A stretch of 64,000 nucleotides of DNA from Pleurodeles waltl (Eukaryota; Chordata; Amphibia; Caudata; Salamandridae). A model generated the notes under the pieces. That model was not told the origin of the DNA, did no database searches, and saw nothing but the letters and a program-made list of their open reading frames with translations. This document shows, in pieces, positions 24,101 to 35,345 of this stretch (its first letter is position 1; each line of letters begins with the position of its first letter). The stretch is taken from contig NC_090439.1 of assembly GCF_031143425.1 (NCBI RefSeq), forward strand, positions 641,205,465 through 641,269,464. The letters are read 5' to 3'. A program made the position numbers and the translations under genes.

Positions 24101-24958
24101 TTCTTGTTTTACTGAAACAAACTCTACGTTTTGGAGTTTGATTCAGTGAAATAAAAAATGAATGATGAATGGGTGTATTGGCGCTCACCCAGCTTTCAGA
24201 GCATCTGCCACACAGGCGATGCAATAAAGACATAGATATCACGGCCAGATAGGTTGGGCTATCTAAATGTGTCTGGCAGTCCTTCACCACGGGGTGGAGC
24301 CCAAAGTGGCTGTCAACCTCACAGGCTGGCCTGCTACCCACCACACTTCAGGTGATCTCCTTAGTTCGGAATTGCACTACGGGAGCGCTTGCAAAGCTGA
24401 TTTGGTCTGAAACTTCTATTTTCAGGAGCTATTTGGGCTTCAGTTCCATGCATGGGAAGTACCAGTACCTTCATTCTGAATGTATGTATTTATATATATA
24501 TATATATTTTCAATAACATGGAAGATTAACTGTTAAAATCGCGCAAGTGAAGATAAGAACAAGTAATGTGCCCAGAACCATTTTGGCTTTTAAATCTACT
24601 CAAGAATAACTGTGACTGGGACATTTAAATATCAGATAACATATTTGACTATGGCGGCGCCTTGAACTGCGTGATTTATGGAGACATGTTAGTCCTCTTT
24701 TACTTACGAGCATACTGATTAGAACAATGAATGAAAACTATTTAAAGTGTTTGCAAGTGAGTGTTTCCTTTTTATCAGCATTTGAGGAAGGCAAGTAGCC
24801 GAAACGCGTCATGCTGTGTGAAATAATTATGCTGGGAATCCAAAGAGTGCTCCGTGGGCTCTGAAGTAGAGACTGTTTGTTATTATAACGTGCATGCCAT
24901 TGGCACGAAGGAGGCACCCATCCACAAGTGTTCAGCAATATAAATGGCGTTTGAGATG

Positions 24959-24960
<2 letters not shown>
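21157..24960. other. Gene-free stretch with eroded hairpin repeats
   Basis: No coding exon is supported. Two segments, 22966-23470 and 23990-24360, each contain a central stem-loop (AACTCCTGCTTTGGGAGTTT at about 23275; AAACTCTACGTTTTGGAGTTT at about 24118) with similar flanks, suggesting two copies of an old MITE. Near 24788 the string GCCGAAACGCGTCATGCTG occurs, a motif seen in some vertebrate retroelement tails. None of these could be delimited. Confidence 0.4.

Positions 24961-25016
<56 letters not shown>
24961..25016. repeat. (TA)n microsatellite
   Basis: This is a run of about 28 AT dinucleotides. It directly precedes the inverted-repeat segment at 25021. Confidence 0.95.
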
Positions 25017-25019
<3 letters not shown>

Positions 25020-25020
25020 C

Positions 25021-25300
25021 ACAACAAAAGCCAAAATTTACAGGGACATTATAGTTAGTTTCAGATTTTGCACACACAAAACCATATCAATGATGTCATA
25101 GAGGATTTCGTGACTGACTGAGATAACGTTAGTTAATTAGCAATGCATGGCGTGGGCATGGGTTAGAGTTACCTTAGAGCATGAGTTATAGTTTCTTGAG
25201 ATAAGTATAACTATAACTGCTGAATTGTTATGGTTTTGTGTGTGTAAAATCTGAACCTAACTGTTGCGTCCCTGTCACCTTTGTTTTTTTGTGAATTTTG
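25021..25300. repeat. Inverted-repeat element (MITE-like)
   Basis: The left arm reads ACAGGGACATTATAGTTAG then CAGATTTTGCACACACAAAA (25040-25082). The right arm reads TTTTGTGTGTGTAAAATCTG then TTGCGTCCCTGT (25234-25277), the reverse complement with a few changes. The arms are about 60 bp. A second partial copy of the right arm follows at about 25330-25360 (CGTCCCTGTAACCTTTGG). There is no coding capacity. The exact ends and target duplication are unclear. Confidence 0.55.
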
Positions 25301-25661
25301 TAAGTTTTTTTTAAATTCTATTTCCTAACTACAACGTCCCTGTAACCTTTGGTTTTGTCTGTGAATTTCTAGTTTTTTTTTAACCTAAAGTAATATTTAA
25401 TCACTATCTGTTAATCCAACCACCGCTGCACACGGCCTTCAGACTTGCGCCATGGGTGGTTGGCCACAGGGCCTTCCTGTGGCCAATCCCATGCATACAG
25501 CCAACCCCACTCTGTGCACAGCATTTGGACATGCACGGCAGGGTTGGTCACAGGGCCTGGCTGCAGGCCAACCCTCCGCATGGAACTTTTGTAGCATTTT
25601 CATCCTTTGCAGGAATCAGTTCTCTTCAAAGTGGATAAATCTTTGGACCCAAAGAGTAGTG

Positions 25662-27232
25662 TGTTAGAACCATTAACAGAATTTCAATATAACTCCAAAC
25701 AATTTTAACACTATGACAAAAGCGGCCACAGAAGACAAACTCCAATCAGGAAATAACATAAAGAGATTTATTACAAACACAAGCTCAAAGTCATGTAGAC
25801 ACTGCAGAAAACCAAGTTGTAAAGATGCATAATCACAAAGTGTTGCCCAAGGCATTGAAATAGATTTAAGCAAACTAACATTAATAAAGCTAAGCATTCA
25901 AGAAGAATAATGCATATTATCAACAAAAAAGTCTGAGTTACACCGATGATACGTTGCTTAGATTTAACAATCATCAGTCAAATAGAATTAGCAAAGTCCA
26001 TAACCTTAGCTGGTCAACCCTACTACTAACCAAATCAGGGAAATACATTTGTGGGGAGAAACCCAAGGGGGCAAAATACAAAAAGTATAAAAAGAGCAAA
26101 AATAATTTGGAAAAAGATAATCTCGGACTGCAGGTCTCTAACTAAGTTAGACAAAAGATAAGTAAGAAAGAAAGCGTCAGCATATCAGAAGCTCGGTCAA
26201 GAGTCTTCTGAAGGGGAAAATAAAAGGATTTCTTAGACTAAAAAGGATATTTCAAAGAGCAATGGTTTGAGCGGGAGATACCTCTCCAAGGGATACAACA
26301 TTCAGAAATTCATCATTAGCAAAGGATCAGAATCAGCAAGGCATCTACAAGCATCAGGAGCTCGAACGGGAAAGGACTGCAAGGGTCTGTCAGGGACTGC
26401 CCAAAGTTCAAATGTCCATCAATATTTTTGAATTTCCAAAGTAGTCTGATTCCTTAAAGGTATCAGTTCATGTCACACTGAATTGGCATCATCCAATAGA
26501 AACTGATCAAAAGACTTAAAAACGGAAACAGTCCAATTCTTCCCCAGGTCTGTCATGGGAGCATCTTCCACCTATGTGACTCCACACAAATTGAAAACAA
26601 CTGTCTACGATGTCAGTCTATGTTCCACAAAGTGTTTCTGTCAACGGCACTATGCTAAGCTCTCTCTATACTTAAACAACACAGTCTATTACCAGCTAGC
26701 TAAGCTTCTCATGAGAACATAACCTAAAAGAAAGTTCACATTTGAAAATTAATCAACATTTCTAGCATGTCACAAATCACAAGTTTCAACAGGCCTCACT
26801 CATGCTAACATGAGGAAATTATAATAATGCATTTAATTAATATGTTTTAGTAAAACATATAAAATATGAAAACTTATAAATTCAGCAATTATATTATATC
26901 ATTAATATAAATAGTACATTTCATTTCAAGTGGGAAAGCTTTCCTGCTGCATTTCATTAGGTACAACAGAGAAGTGTATTTCTCTCACTTTTCCACATAT
27001 TTTTAACTCATTAATCATTAGAAATCCAATATCCAATATCATTCCTATATGCACTGTTAGTCTAGAGTCTAAATTACAATATAACATCAAGTTTGTCCCT
27101 CTAACATGATTTCATTCAAATGCCACCTCAGTCGATCTTTGAAATACAATCAAGTGCACATTTAAATTGCATGTGAGTGCAGCTTCTAAGTTTAACCATT
27201 AAAACTGCTATTAACATAAACTGTCACATTCT
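25662..27232 (-). repeat. Probable 3' LTR of the ERV
   Basis: The region follows the envelope anchor on the minus strand. It would begin TGTGACAGTTTATG (27232) and end GTTCTAACA (25662), i.e. a TG...CA element of about 1.57 kb. An AATAAA in minus orientation lies at about 25771 (GTTTGTAATAAATCTC). There is no second LTR to compare with, so both borders are inferred. Confidence 0.5.
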
Positions 27233-27239
27233 GACGGCC

Positions 27240-28189
27240 TTCATGACACGAGGGGCTATACTTTGATGACTACTAAGTAATCGTAAATTACTCCCACTCT
27301 CATAAGACAGCCCAAAATTTCAGATGTTCATTTCAGGTCGAGCTCCTGAAATCCTCTATCTGATTGACATTACTGTAATACAGGCTATTTCTATCTCTTA
27401 CTTTCTCTGTCTTTGCTCTTTTTTCCCTCAGTATCGTATATAGTTTGTAAAATCCAACTGCAACTAGGGCTGATAATATTATAATCAAAAGGGGTCTCAG
27501 TATGGTTCCCACAATACCTCTTTCCAAAACTATCTACCAATGGCTGTAAAACCTTTTACTATGGCCTCCCATGCACCCATTGCTGACAGTTTTTTCAGGT
27601 CTTGTTTTAAGTCAGCCATGTTTGAAATGTACTTTCTTATTTCCTTACTATTGTCAGGAATGTATGTACAACATTGTTGCACATGTACAGTTTTTTTAAA
27701 CTCTGCCTTCCTTTGCGAGTAACATGTCTAAAGCAAGAGAATATTGCAAAACCATTGATCTCATAGCTACCATTTCTGTGTCCATTAACAACATTGCACC
27801 TGCAGTGCCTGTAGTTAACTTTTTTACTGTTGGTGACAAATTTCTCATTTTTCATTCAAAATCACATCTATCGATGGAATTATGGCACTGGAAATATCTC
27901 TTGTAATTTCTGAAGCACTTGCTCCTTTTTTGACTCTGGAGTTTGATTTCTCACTCCAAACAGTATCATTAAAATGTTCCACATGACAGATCTTTGGAAA
28001 AACTACTCCCATGTAACATGTACCACAACAGCCTTTCAGCAGCTTGTAATAGGCATTTTACTCACATATGAAATTAACACCTGGTACGGCGGGGTCTTGA
28101 CCATTCAGCATAAAAGTCCAAAAACCTTTGAACAAAAATACATGCCAACTCTCACTAGTTTCTACAAAGTTGATTTATTTTTTATTTAG
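27240..28189 (-). pseudogene. ERV envelope, transmembrane-subunit remnant
   Basis: On the minus strand, a cysteine-rich ectodomain piece (about 28060-27900) is followed by an amphipathic stretch (about 27620-27540), then a hydrophobic anchor (LRPLLIIILSALVAVGF) and a short basic cytoplasmic tail (27527-27333). This is the layout of a retroviral envelope TM subunit, which fuses viral and cell membranes. Frames are broken by stops and indels between the pieces, including one just before the anchor, so no functional protein is encoded. The upstream envelope part is separated by about 6.4 kb of later insertions. Confidence 0.62.
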
Positions 28190-29110
28190 CAGATTTACAA
28201 TGTACACAGCTATCCCTAGAGGTTTCCCAGTGCAAGTGGCAGAACAGAAACATTAAGGGTATCGCAGCCTAAAAAGTCAAGACTTCAAGCCTTTACTGGA
28301 AGCAAGTAGTGACGTGCAAGCCCTTAAGTACTATGCAAGAGAATTCCACAATTTCCAACAAAGGTAGGAAAAAGAGCACTATTTCATGTGTGACAGATGG
28401 AATCTAGGCACAAAAAGAGAGTGCAATGCAAGGATCTCAAGGTCTGAATAGGTTAGTAAGGGACTACCGAATTTTGAATATAGCAGCCTCAAACATGGCT
28501 TTACAAATGATATGTTTAGGAATTGTATGCCAGTGGAACTTGGAAAAAAGATGAGAAACTGAGGCAGATTTCGGCAGGAAGTAGAGTAACCTGGTAACCG
28601 CATTCTGTACCACCTGAAAATGATGCATAGATGCCTTGTCTATGCCCAAGTAAACACATTTCCATAATCCAGCCTAAACAGCACTAAGGCCAGAATCACG
28701 GTCCTTAGGGCAGAAACCAGAATCATCCAGCTAGTTTTCTTGAGCCATTTAAGCACCGCAAAACACATGGAGGTCACTTTAGACACTTGGGGCTTCATGG
28801 ATAGTGTGTCATCCAGTAAAAACACTGCACTTTTAACTTTTGGGGAATGAGTCAATAGAGCCCCAAGGGAAACCAGCCAGTGTTGAGGGCCCCAAAGTGA
28901 ATGGTGTTTGCCCAGAATCATGAGCTCCATCTTAACTTCATTGAGCTTGAGTGTGCTTTTATTCATCCATGAGGACACCACACTCAAGCCTAGGATAAGA
29001 TCCAAAGGTCCATGACTCTGTGCTGATGACAACGAAAACATAATCTGCATGTCATCAGTGTAACTGAATAAAGTCAAACCACAACTATTCACTAAGTACG
29101 CCAAAGGGAA
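28190..29110 (-). mobile_element. L2-like LINE, 3' part, degraded
   Basis: A minus-strand frame at 29104-28640 shows LFSYTDDMQI (catalytic YADD-type motif with Thr in place of Ala), a LGxLL...LSMKPQVSKVTSMC segment and LVLFRLDYGNVF, matching the C-terminal RT region of L2/CR1 elements. Shifted frames at 28649-28379 continue with VVQNAVTRLLYFLPKS and a segment resembling the ELHWLPV block. The element has no intact ORF. It lies inside the ERV envelope and is thus younger than the ERV. Confidence 0.75.
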
Positions 29111-29134
29111 TGTGTATCAATCTTTGATTTCGGC

Positions 29135-29138
<4 letters not shown>

Positions 29139-29178
<40 letters not shown>
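29139..29178. repeat. (TA)n microsatellite
   Basis: About 20 AT dinucleotides lie between the L2 fragment and the plus-strand LINE. Confidence 0.93.
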
Positions 29179-29181
<3 letters not shown>

Positions 29182-29389
29182 TTCCCTACATGTTGCCAAT
29201 CAATAGCTAGGAATCCTTAATTTCCAGCCACCGAATGTGTCACATCTTTTTCCCAAATCTGCAAAACTACTCCTTTTTCTATTTTGACTTTCATTGCTCT
29301 CCTCTCCTTTACTTGTCCAATTAATTCCTTGTCTACAGGACTAAGAATTATGTTATTGCCATAGGTACATTATGCCCTCTAACCATGAT

Positions 29390-29725
29390 TATTATGATGG
29401 GAGATTTTAATCATAAACTGCTTTCTCAGTTGGCGGATGAAAAGTACGGGGAGTGTCTCGTTGTTTTCAATACACAACCTATTTGTACGCATACAATGTG
29501 GCAACTGGGAAGGATATTGCTTTATCAGATTTCCTTTGGTCAAATGGATTAGTGAATTTAAATGGTCATGTGCCCACAGATATCCCAGGTGGAAAAAGGT
29601 TTAAACAAGGAAATCAGATGTCCCCAATCGATTATGTGTTTGTGTCGATGAGGGCCTTTGCGCTGGTGTTAACGCGTCCCTCTATGTTAATTTATTACAC
29701 ATTAGGACTCGTTTTAGGCCAATGA
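29390..29725 (+). pseudogene. LINE AP endonuclease fragment
   Basis: ATGATGGGAGATTTTAATCA (29394 onward) encodes MMGDFNH, the GDFN catalytic motif. SPIDYVFVSMRAF further on matches the SxIDYV motif of AP-like LINE endonucleases, which nick target DNA. A frame change separates the two motifs. The domain is cut by the insert that begins after 29725; the SDH-like end of the domain appears to resume near 31246 (YALSLVMNFEV). Confidence 0.68.
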
Positions 29726-31250
29726 ATCTTTTGACCCAGTTGAGAGACACCGTAGGACGAGATAGCTAATCAATATGTCGATCAATATGTCAATAATGTC
29801 ATCAATATTTATAACAACAATACATTTCACTTTAGTCAAATTCATTAATCAATTCCGTCGACGCAACCATGACCTTTCAGCCATGATTAACCACACCCTT
29901 TAGTAGAATTTTATAAATTTTATTCCCTATTAGTTACAGTCTAAGATTAAGTACGTTAACCTCAAAACCAAGAAACACAATAGCATAGTCACTATATGGC
30001 AGCTTTGATAAGATTTCATTAAGGCAAGAATCATCAACATAAGAACATAGCACGGCGTAAACATAGATCAAATATAGCAGAATATTGATATCTCGTCAGT
30101 TCAACAAAGCATAGTCTCGGTCGTTTGTCTATTTGCGTCAGTTTGATGAACACCTGTCCTAACCACTAATTAGCATTAGCATGTTGGGCTTCATGCAAAA
30201 CAATTTTGAACACCAATTTGGAAAACATCTAGCTATGATCTCTGTCAAAAGCAAGCAGTTGGTACCTAGAAAGGAAAAGCAAACAGACAAATTACAATTG
30301 TATTGTCATAATTACCTTCCAAAGATTTGGTCAGCATACTTCGTCTTCAGGACATCATTCAAAACGCCATCAGTCAGAACTTAACTAAAGGCATAGGGGC
30401 ACTTCCCTCATAAGGAGGAAAATGTAAAATGGGCCGTCTATGGGTGAGGATGGTTTTAATAAGTCTCAAGTCACCAAACAGAGTGACAGAGTTTCTGGTT
30501 AAAATCAATAGCATTCCCTACCTAATAGTAATTGACTTTTTCGTGACATGGGTTTTTATCCCTTTTTCGTAGTACATTCCCCCAAATTTCTATTGGACAC
30601 TTGCTAACCCCACTATCTTAGCCTATCACATAACACATTGGGTAATCCCAAATCTTCACCCCATATTATTTATGAGGTTTTGATTGGTCTTCATAATTGA
30701 CGTCTTTAGAGGTGGCACATCCGGCATTACTTCATCATCTTGGCAATTCTTTGTACATCTTTTGGTCAGCAGTTCTTTATCGTCCCTGTTTGAGTGACCT
30801 TGTACGTAACATTAATCTACACTTGTTTCAATTAATTTATAACAATTATTCCAGGGCACCGAAGATGCGCCTGGGAACGGATCTTACATGGTTACATTCA
30901 TCTTCCAAGCTAGGAAGAAAAGAACATGGTGGGGTCATGGCCCCTCGTGAGTCAGCACACTGGAAAACAGGAAAAATGCCTTTAATATGAGAGCCAGGCA
31001 GCTAAGCTGCAGCTCACGCTAACTTAAAGCCTATGAGGATTTTCAATACAAATTCATTAATGCAAATGTTAATGTAAGCTTAATTGAATATAACATAAAC
31101 ATTTTAATTGTCATTACTAGTCTACGTATGCATTGGTGGCCACTCGCCGTGGTCACAATTCAGGTGCACGTTTAAGCAAGTTCGCTATTATTATAGTTAC
31201 TGGGCAGCATCGTTACACATTAATATATATATGTTTCATGTTAGTATGGA
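29726..31250. mobile_element. LTR-like insert inside the LINE
   Basis: About 1.5 kb with no coding motif separates two halves of the LINE endonuclease. Near its borders are TGAGAGA (29741) and TCTCTCA (31266-31272), which would make short TG...CA inverted termini, but the flanking bases do not form a clear duplication. The second motif also overlaps sequence that reads as LINE protein, so the border may be a little earlier. A solo LTR is the likeliest identity; orientation was not determined. Confidence 0.45.
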
Positions 31251-31379
31251 TTATGTAAACTACGCTCTCTCACTGGTGATGAACTTTGAGGTCTTGTGGG
31301 TGGAGGGGGGGTGATCATTATCCATTTAGAACTATTATCCAAATGGATATTGCCCTGAGACAGAGGAGGGACCTAATAT

Positions 31380-33655
31380 TGAATACTGATTTCTTAAAAT
31401 GTTTACGAATAAGGCTCTCGCAAAGCACCTACATTTATTGAAGGAATTGCAGTACAACTATAGTGCTATAGATAATGGGGATGTTCCCTTAGATCCTTTA
31501 GTCGAGTATGAGAAGGTAATAAATAATGTGGTCGCGTTCTTACTCCTGAAGTCAGGAATTTTAATATCGGGCACTCTAAAAAATAAAGCTAGGAAGCATG
31601 AAATAAATAACTGTTCGATAAAGAATGTGAGATATTAAAATGTAATATTAGGAAATTGGAAAGGTACCAAACACATGTAAAAAAATAGATGGGGACAACA
31701 GCTTTATGGTTTAAAAAGGCAACTTAGAATTTGGGTAGCATAAAAGAAAAGGGAATCAAAAGAAAAATGTTGGGATGTGATGTTATAAACTATAGAATCT
31801 AACGATGATAGGACATTTTGGCGATTAGTACAGTGTGGGGCAGGTATTTCTCAAAAGTGGACCCAGGAACAGGTGGGAGAGGATGTGTGGGTAAAATTTT
31901 TAGAAGAGACATACATCATGTTTCGGTAGAGCAGAGTAGCACCATCTTTAGTATTTGAGAAGGAAACAAAGATGGGTTTTACTAAGTTAGTATTTAAGGA
32001 AACTATTGAAAGGATAAAACTCACAAGGGCGGCTGGCCCTGATAACGAGCCAGCAGTTGTAATAAAAATGAATATTGCATGGTGGGCCAGACAGTTTCAC
32101 TCTGTCTTCCAGGAAATCTTGGCAACGGGAAGATTTCCAGAGAGTTGAAAATGGGCTGTAATAAAACCAATCCACAAAAAAGGTGTTTATTCTCTATTGG
32201 GAAACTATAGGCAAATTAACTTGCTGGATATAGGTCTCAAGATTTTTTCGAAGATATTATTGAAGATGATTAAGTAGTAGGCGGATGCAAATTCTATCAT
32301 ACCTCTGGAGCAAGGTTGTTTTAAGGAGAGTCACTCGACCATTGATCACTGTTTTAGCTTATGGGCCATTGCAAAGAAATCTATAGAGGGGGAGGCACTT
32401 TATTGTTATTTTGTTGATCTTAGCTCGGTGTTCGATTCGGTTGATTGGGTACTGCGGTGCAATGTATTAAAGGGATATGGAATACCAAAAGATTTGCTTT
32501 TAATTCTTAAGGAACTGCACAAGACAACTGGACCCAAATGGAGCTGGATAGTGCGGGCTTACTTTTGAGGAAAATCCGTTTAAGAAATGGCCTCAGGCAA
32601 GGATGTATACTGGCCCCCACCTTGTTTTCTCTGTTTATTGCCGACTTACCTGAAGTCTTAAGTTTGCCAAATGCTTTCAGTCCCAAAATGAATGGCAAAC
32701 ATATTAGCTGTCTTTTGTACGCAGACGATTTTGTGATTTTTGATCGGACAGGAATTGGATTGCAACGGAAACTGAATACATTTGAGGATTATTGCATGAG
32801 GAAAAAAATGAAAATTAATATGGAAAAACTATAGTGCTCAAAATAGGGAAGCAAGGGAAGAGTATGAGTTGGACAATTAATAATACAAAAATAAAAGAGA
32901 GTGAGCAAATATAAATATCTAGGGGTATGGTTTTCACAGAGTTTAGGTGTGAAGGACCACCTCGCCTCCTCACAAGATAAAGCACTGGCGTCAATAGCGG
33001 GCTTAAGGAGATTTGATAAACGATATGGGGGGCCCTCTCTCCGGCCAGTATTACGAGCCTATCAAGCTATGTCGAATCCACGATTTATGTATGGAGCAGA
33101 GGTGATGCGTACGAGGGGTAAGAAGAGATGAGATTTGGAAGAAGGAAAGTGCCTGAAAAGGCTACTTGGCCTCCCCACCTCGACCATGGCACATGCAATT
33201 AGAATAGAGACCGGTTTAGTAGGGTGAACCCAAACCGCTTGGGCAGAGATGTTAAAATTCTGGATAAGAATTGACAGTGTAGAAATATTGAAAATCTCCC
33301 AGGTATATAAAAAGGAGGTACTGCAAAGTGAATTAATTTGGGCACGGGGTTAGAGGAAGAATTCTGGCCTGTGCTAACTTACTAAATATACAGGTAGCAA
33401 GGGGGATCGATTAGATGAGTGTGAGTAGAGCAGAGTTTAAAAGACTATTAAAACAGGCCTCCAGTGCCCAGGATCTCTTGTATGTGAGTAATAAAAGATC
33501 TGTATCTCATTTGCTAAATTGCTGGGAGAACGGTGGAATCTTTCCTTATTTGGAAAATATTCCAAACATTAAGATGTGTCACAGCATATTAAGGATTTTC
33601 TGTAGAATACATTTAGACTTTAAGTCAGGCAACCAGGAAGGTCTGCAAAATTAAC
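31380..33655 (+). pseudogene. LINE reverse transcriptase, degraded
   Basis: Pieces in order are a linker with RAAGPDNEPA (about 32030), a KKG...NYRQINLLDIGLKIF block (32178-32245), YFVDLSSVFDSVDW (32408 onward), GLRQGCILAPTLFSLFIADL (about 32590-32650), then LLYADDFVIF, the YADD active site (32713 onward), and KYKYLGVWFSQSL (32904 onward). The active-site motif is still intact but several stops and frameshifts separate the blocks, so the protein cannot be made. The C-terminal piece at 33415-33654 is weakly conserved. Confidence 0.8.
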
Positions 33656-34566
33656 AGAAAATATGTCAATGTTGTCTTAATGGGAAACTGAATTCAGTCC
33701 ATATCTTGATTGGTTGTTTGTGGTTCTTATCCCAGTGGTAAAAAGTACTTAAAACCTATTTTTTTAAATATGGTATTTGAGAAAGAGGACAAGTGATCGA
33801 GCTTTTAATTGACTTTAGATTTTTAGATGTGACATGGGCGCTGGGTCACTTTTTAATCACTGTGGAGACAACGTTGAGAGATAATAATGTGGGTTATTGA
33901 GGAAGGACAATTATCTTATATAGTAGGGTGTATTTATACAATTAGGACATGTTTTATTATATTTATGATCTAGTGTTTAATTGTGTACAGTGGATTTTTA
34001 TGTGATCAGGTGTTTTTCTAATGTTTAAAAAGGCTATGTCCTAAATAAACATGTTTTTTGCTGTTAGATTTGCTCTAAGAATATTAAGTGCAGACCACAA
34101 GAACATCTGATGTGCAGTAATAGGTCCTATTAGATGTTCTCGAAATACAAGAAAAAAATATTGATTTCTTATATATAACAGACGGTGGCCTGGTTATAGT
34201 TTTTATGTCTTACCGTTGCAACTTAAAGAATATGTCGAAGAATAATGTGACAGTTTTATTTGATTTATGACTGTTTTAATCGATTATGAAATATTGACAA
34301 GTTTTATCATCTTAGATTTTCAGTGTTAACTTTTACTTGTTGGTTATAGTTGGTGAATGTGCTGTGTATTTTGATATACATTTTTTTGTATTTTTATGGC
34401 ATGATTGACGAATAAAGTACATTTATTTGACGGACTGACTAAGAATGCAAATTAAATTATTCTTGTATGCATATACTAATCCAAAGGTCAATGTGGGTTC
34501 AAAGAAACATCACACATATACAATGTTCTTTGCCTTTGCAATGCTACTTAAATATTTTTTGACAGG

Positions 34567-34812
34567 TCAAATTGAAAACACTAAATCATAATTTGAAAAG
34601 AAGTATTGGTAACACTCTTGCTGATAAAACAGTGTCAATAACAGGTTAAAGAAAATTCCATAGGCTAGAAGTATACTGTGATATCTAATTCCTTCACTAA
34701 CTAACGAAGGCAGCTGTGTACACATGTAACAGTCTCTAACTTCCATTGTCTCAACATACTCATACACTTCACCAATCACCTTTAGAATTATCAGTTTGTA
34801 AATACTTCTCAT
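34567..34812 (-). pseudogene. ERV envelope, N-terminal remnant
   Basis: This minus-strand open stretch of about 80 residues has the motif DCYMCTQLPS followed by GIRYHSILLAYG, similar to the start of surface subunits in amphibian/fish-type ERV envelopes. It lies directly beyond the LINE on the pol side, where the envelope should begin. It is cut off by the LINE insertion and is non-functional. Confidence 0.5.
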
Positions 34813-35345
34813 TCATGGGAAATTAATTTTGATCTGCAAGGGGATTTACTAAATTTGAAACAAGTGTAGGTGCAATCTGATCTGAATCATTTACTATGGG
34901 CAAAGTCAAACCTATAAACAATAATGCAATCATGATAACTGTCACTACTGCTAGACCCATACATATATATTTTATATACACTTACTGCTTAAAATCAAAA
35001 ATCAAAGCTGTTTTTATCACTGTTTCTTGTCAGTCCTTTTTATTTCTGAGCAGAGAAAATAAAAATAGTCTCTTTCAACAACGCAATTATTCACCAAGTT
35101 CCTTGATCTTCTATAAAACTCATCAAGAGTTTCTCTAATTGTAAATGTTTGAAGGCTTCTACTAAAGTTTCAAATGTCTCTAATAAAGGCACAGTTCGCA
35201 ATCACTGATAATCTCTTCCAAAATGTAATGTCTCTCTTCATCGACTGGCAATGAGGCTTCAGAGTTCAGTTCCAAAGCAATTTCAATCTCAAGAATATTG
35301 AGCTGGATACAAATCTTTATCACAATAGGTAACAAACTCCAGTTC

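Larger units (their letters stand above)
29185..34440 (+). mobile_element. LINE retrotransposon with endonuclease and RT remnants
   Basis: This plus-strand non-LTR element has remnants of an AP-type endonuclease (29395-29725), an RT (about 31990-33130) and a C-terminal region up to 33655. It ends in a non-coding 3' region with AATAAA (34042) and a GAATAAAGTACATTTATTTGA tail (about 34411). An LTR-like insert (about 29726-31250) interrupts the endonuclease. The element is inserted in the ERV envelope region. The LINE clade is not clear to me from the motifs. Confidence 0.75.

Noticed and set aside
30697..30990. 97-codon plus-strand frame in the LTR-like insert
   Set aside because: No domain; it lies within an insert that otherwise looks like non-coding LTR sequence.
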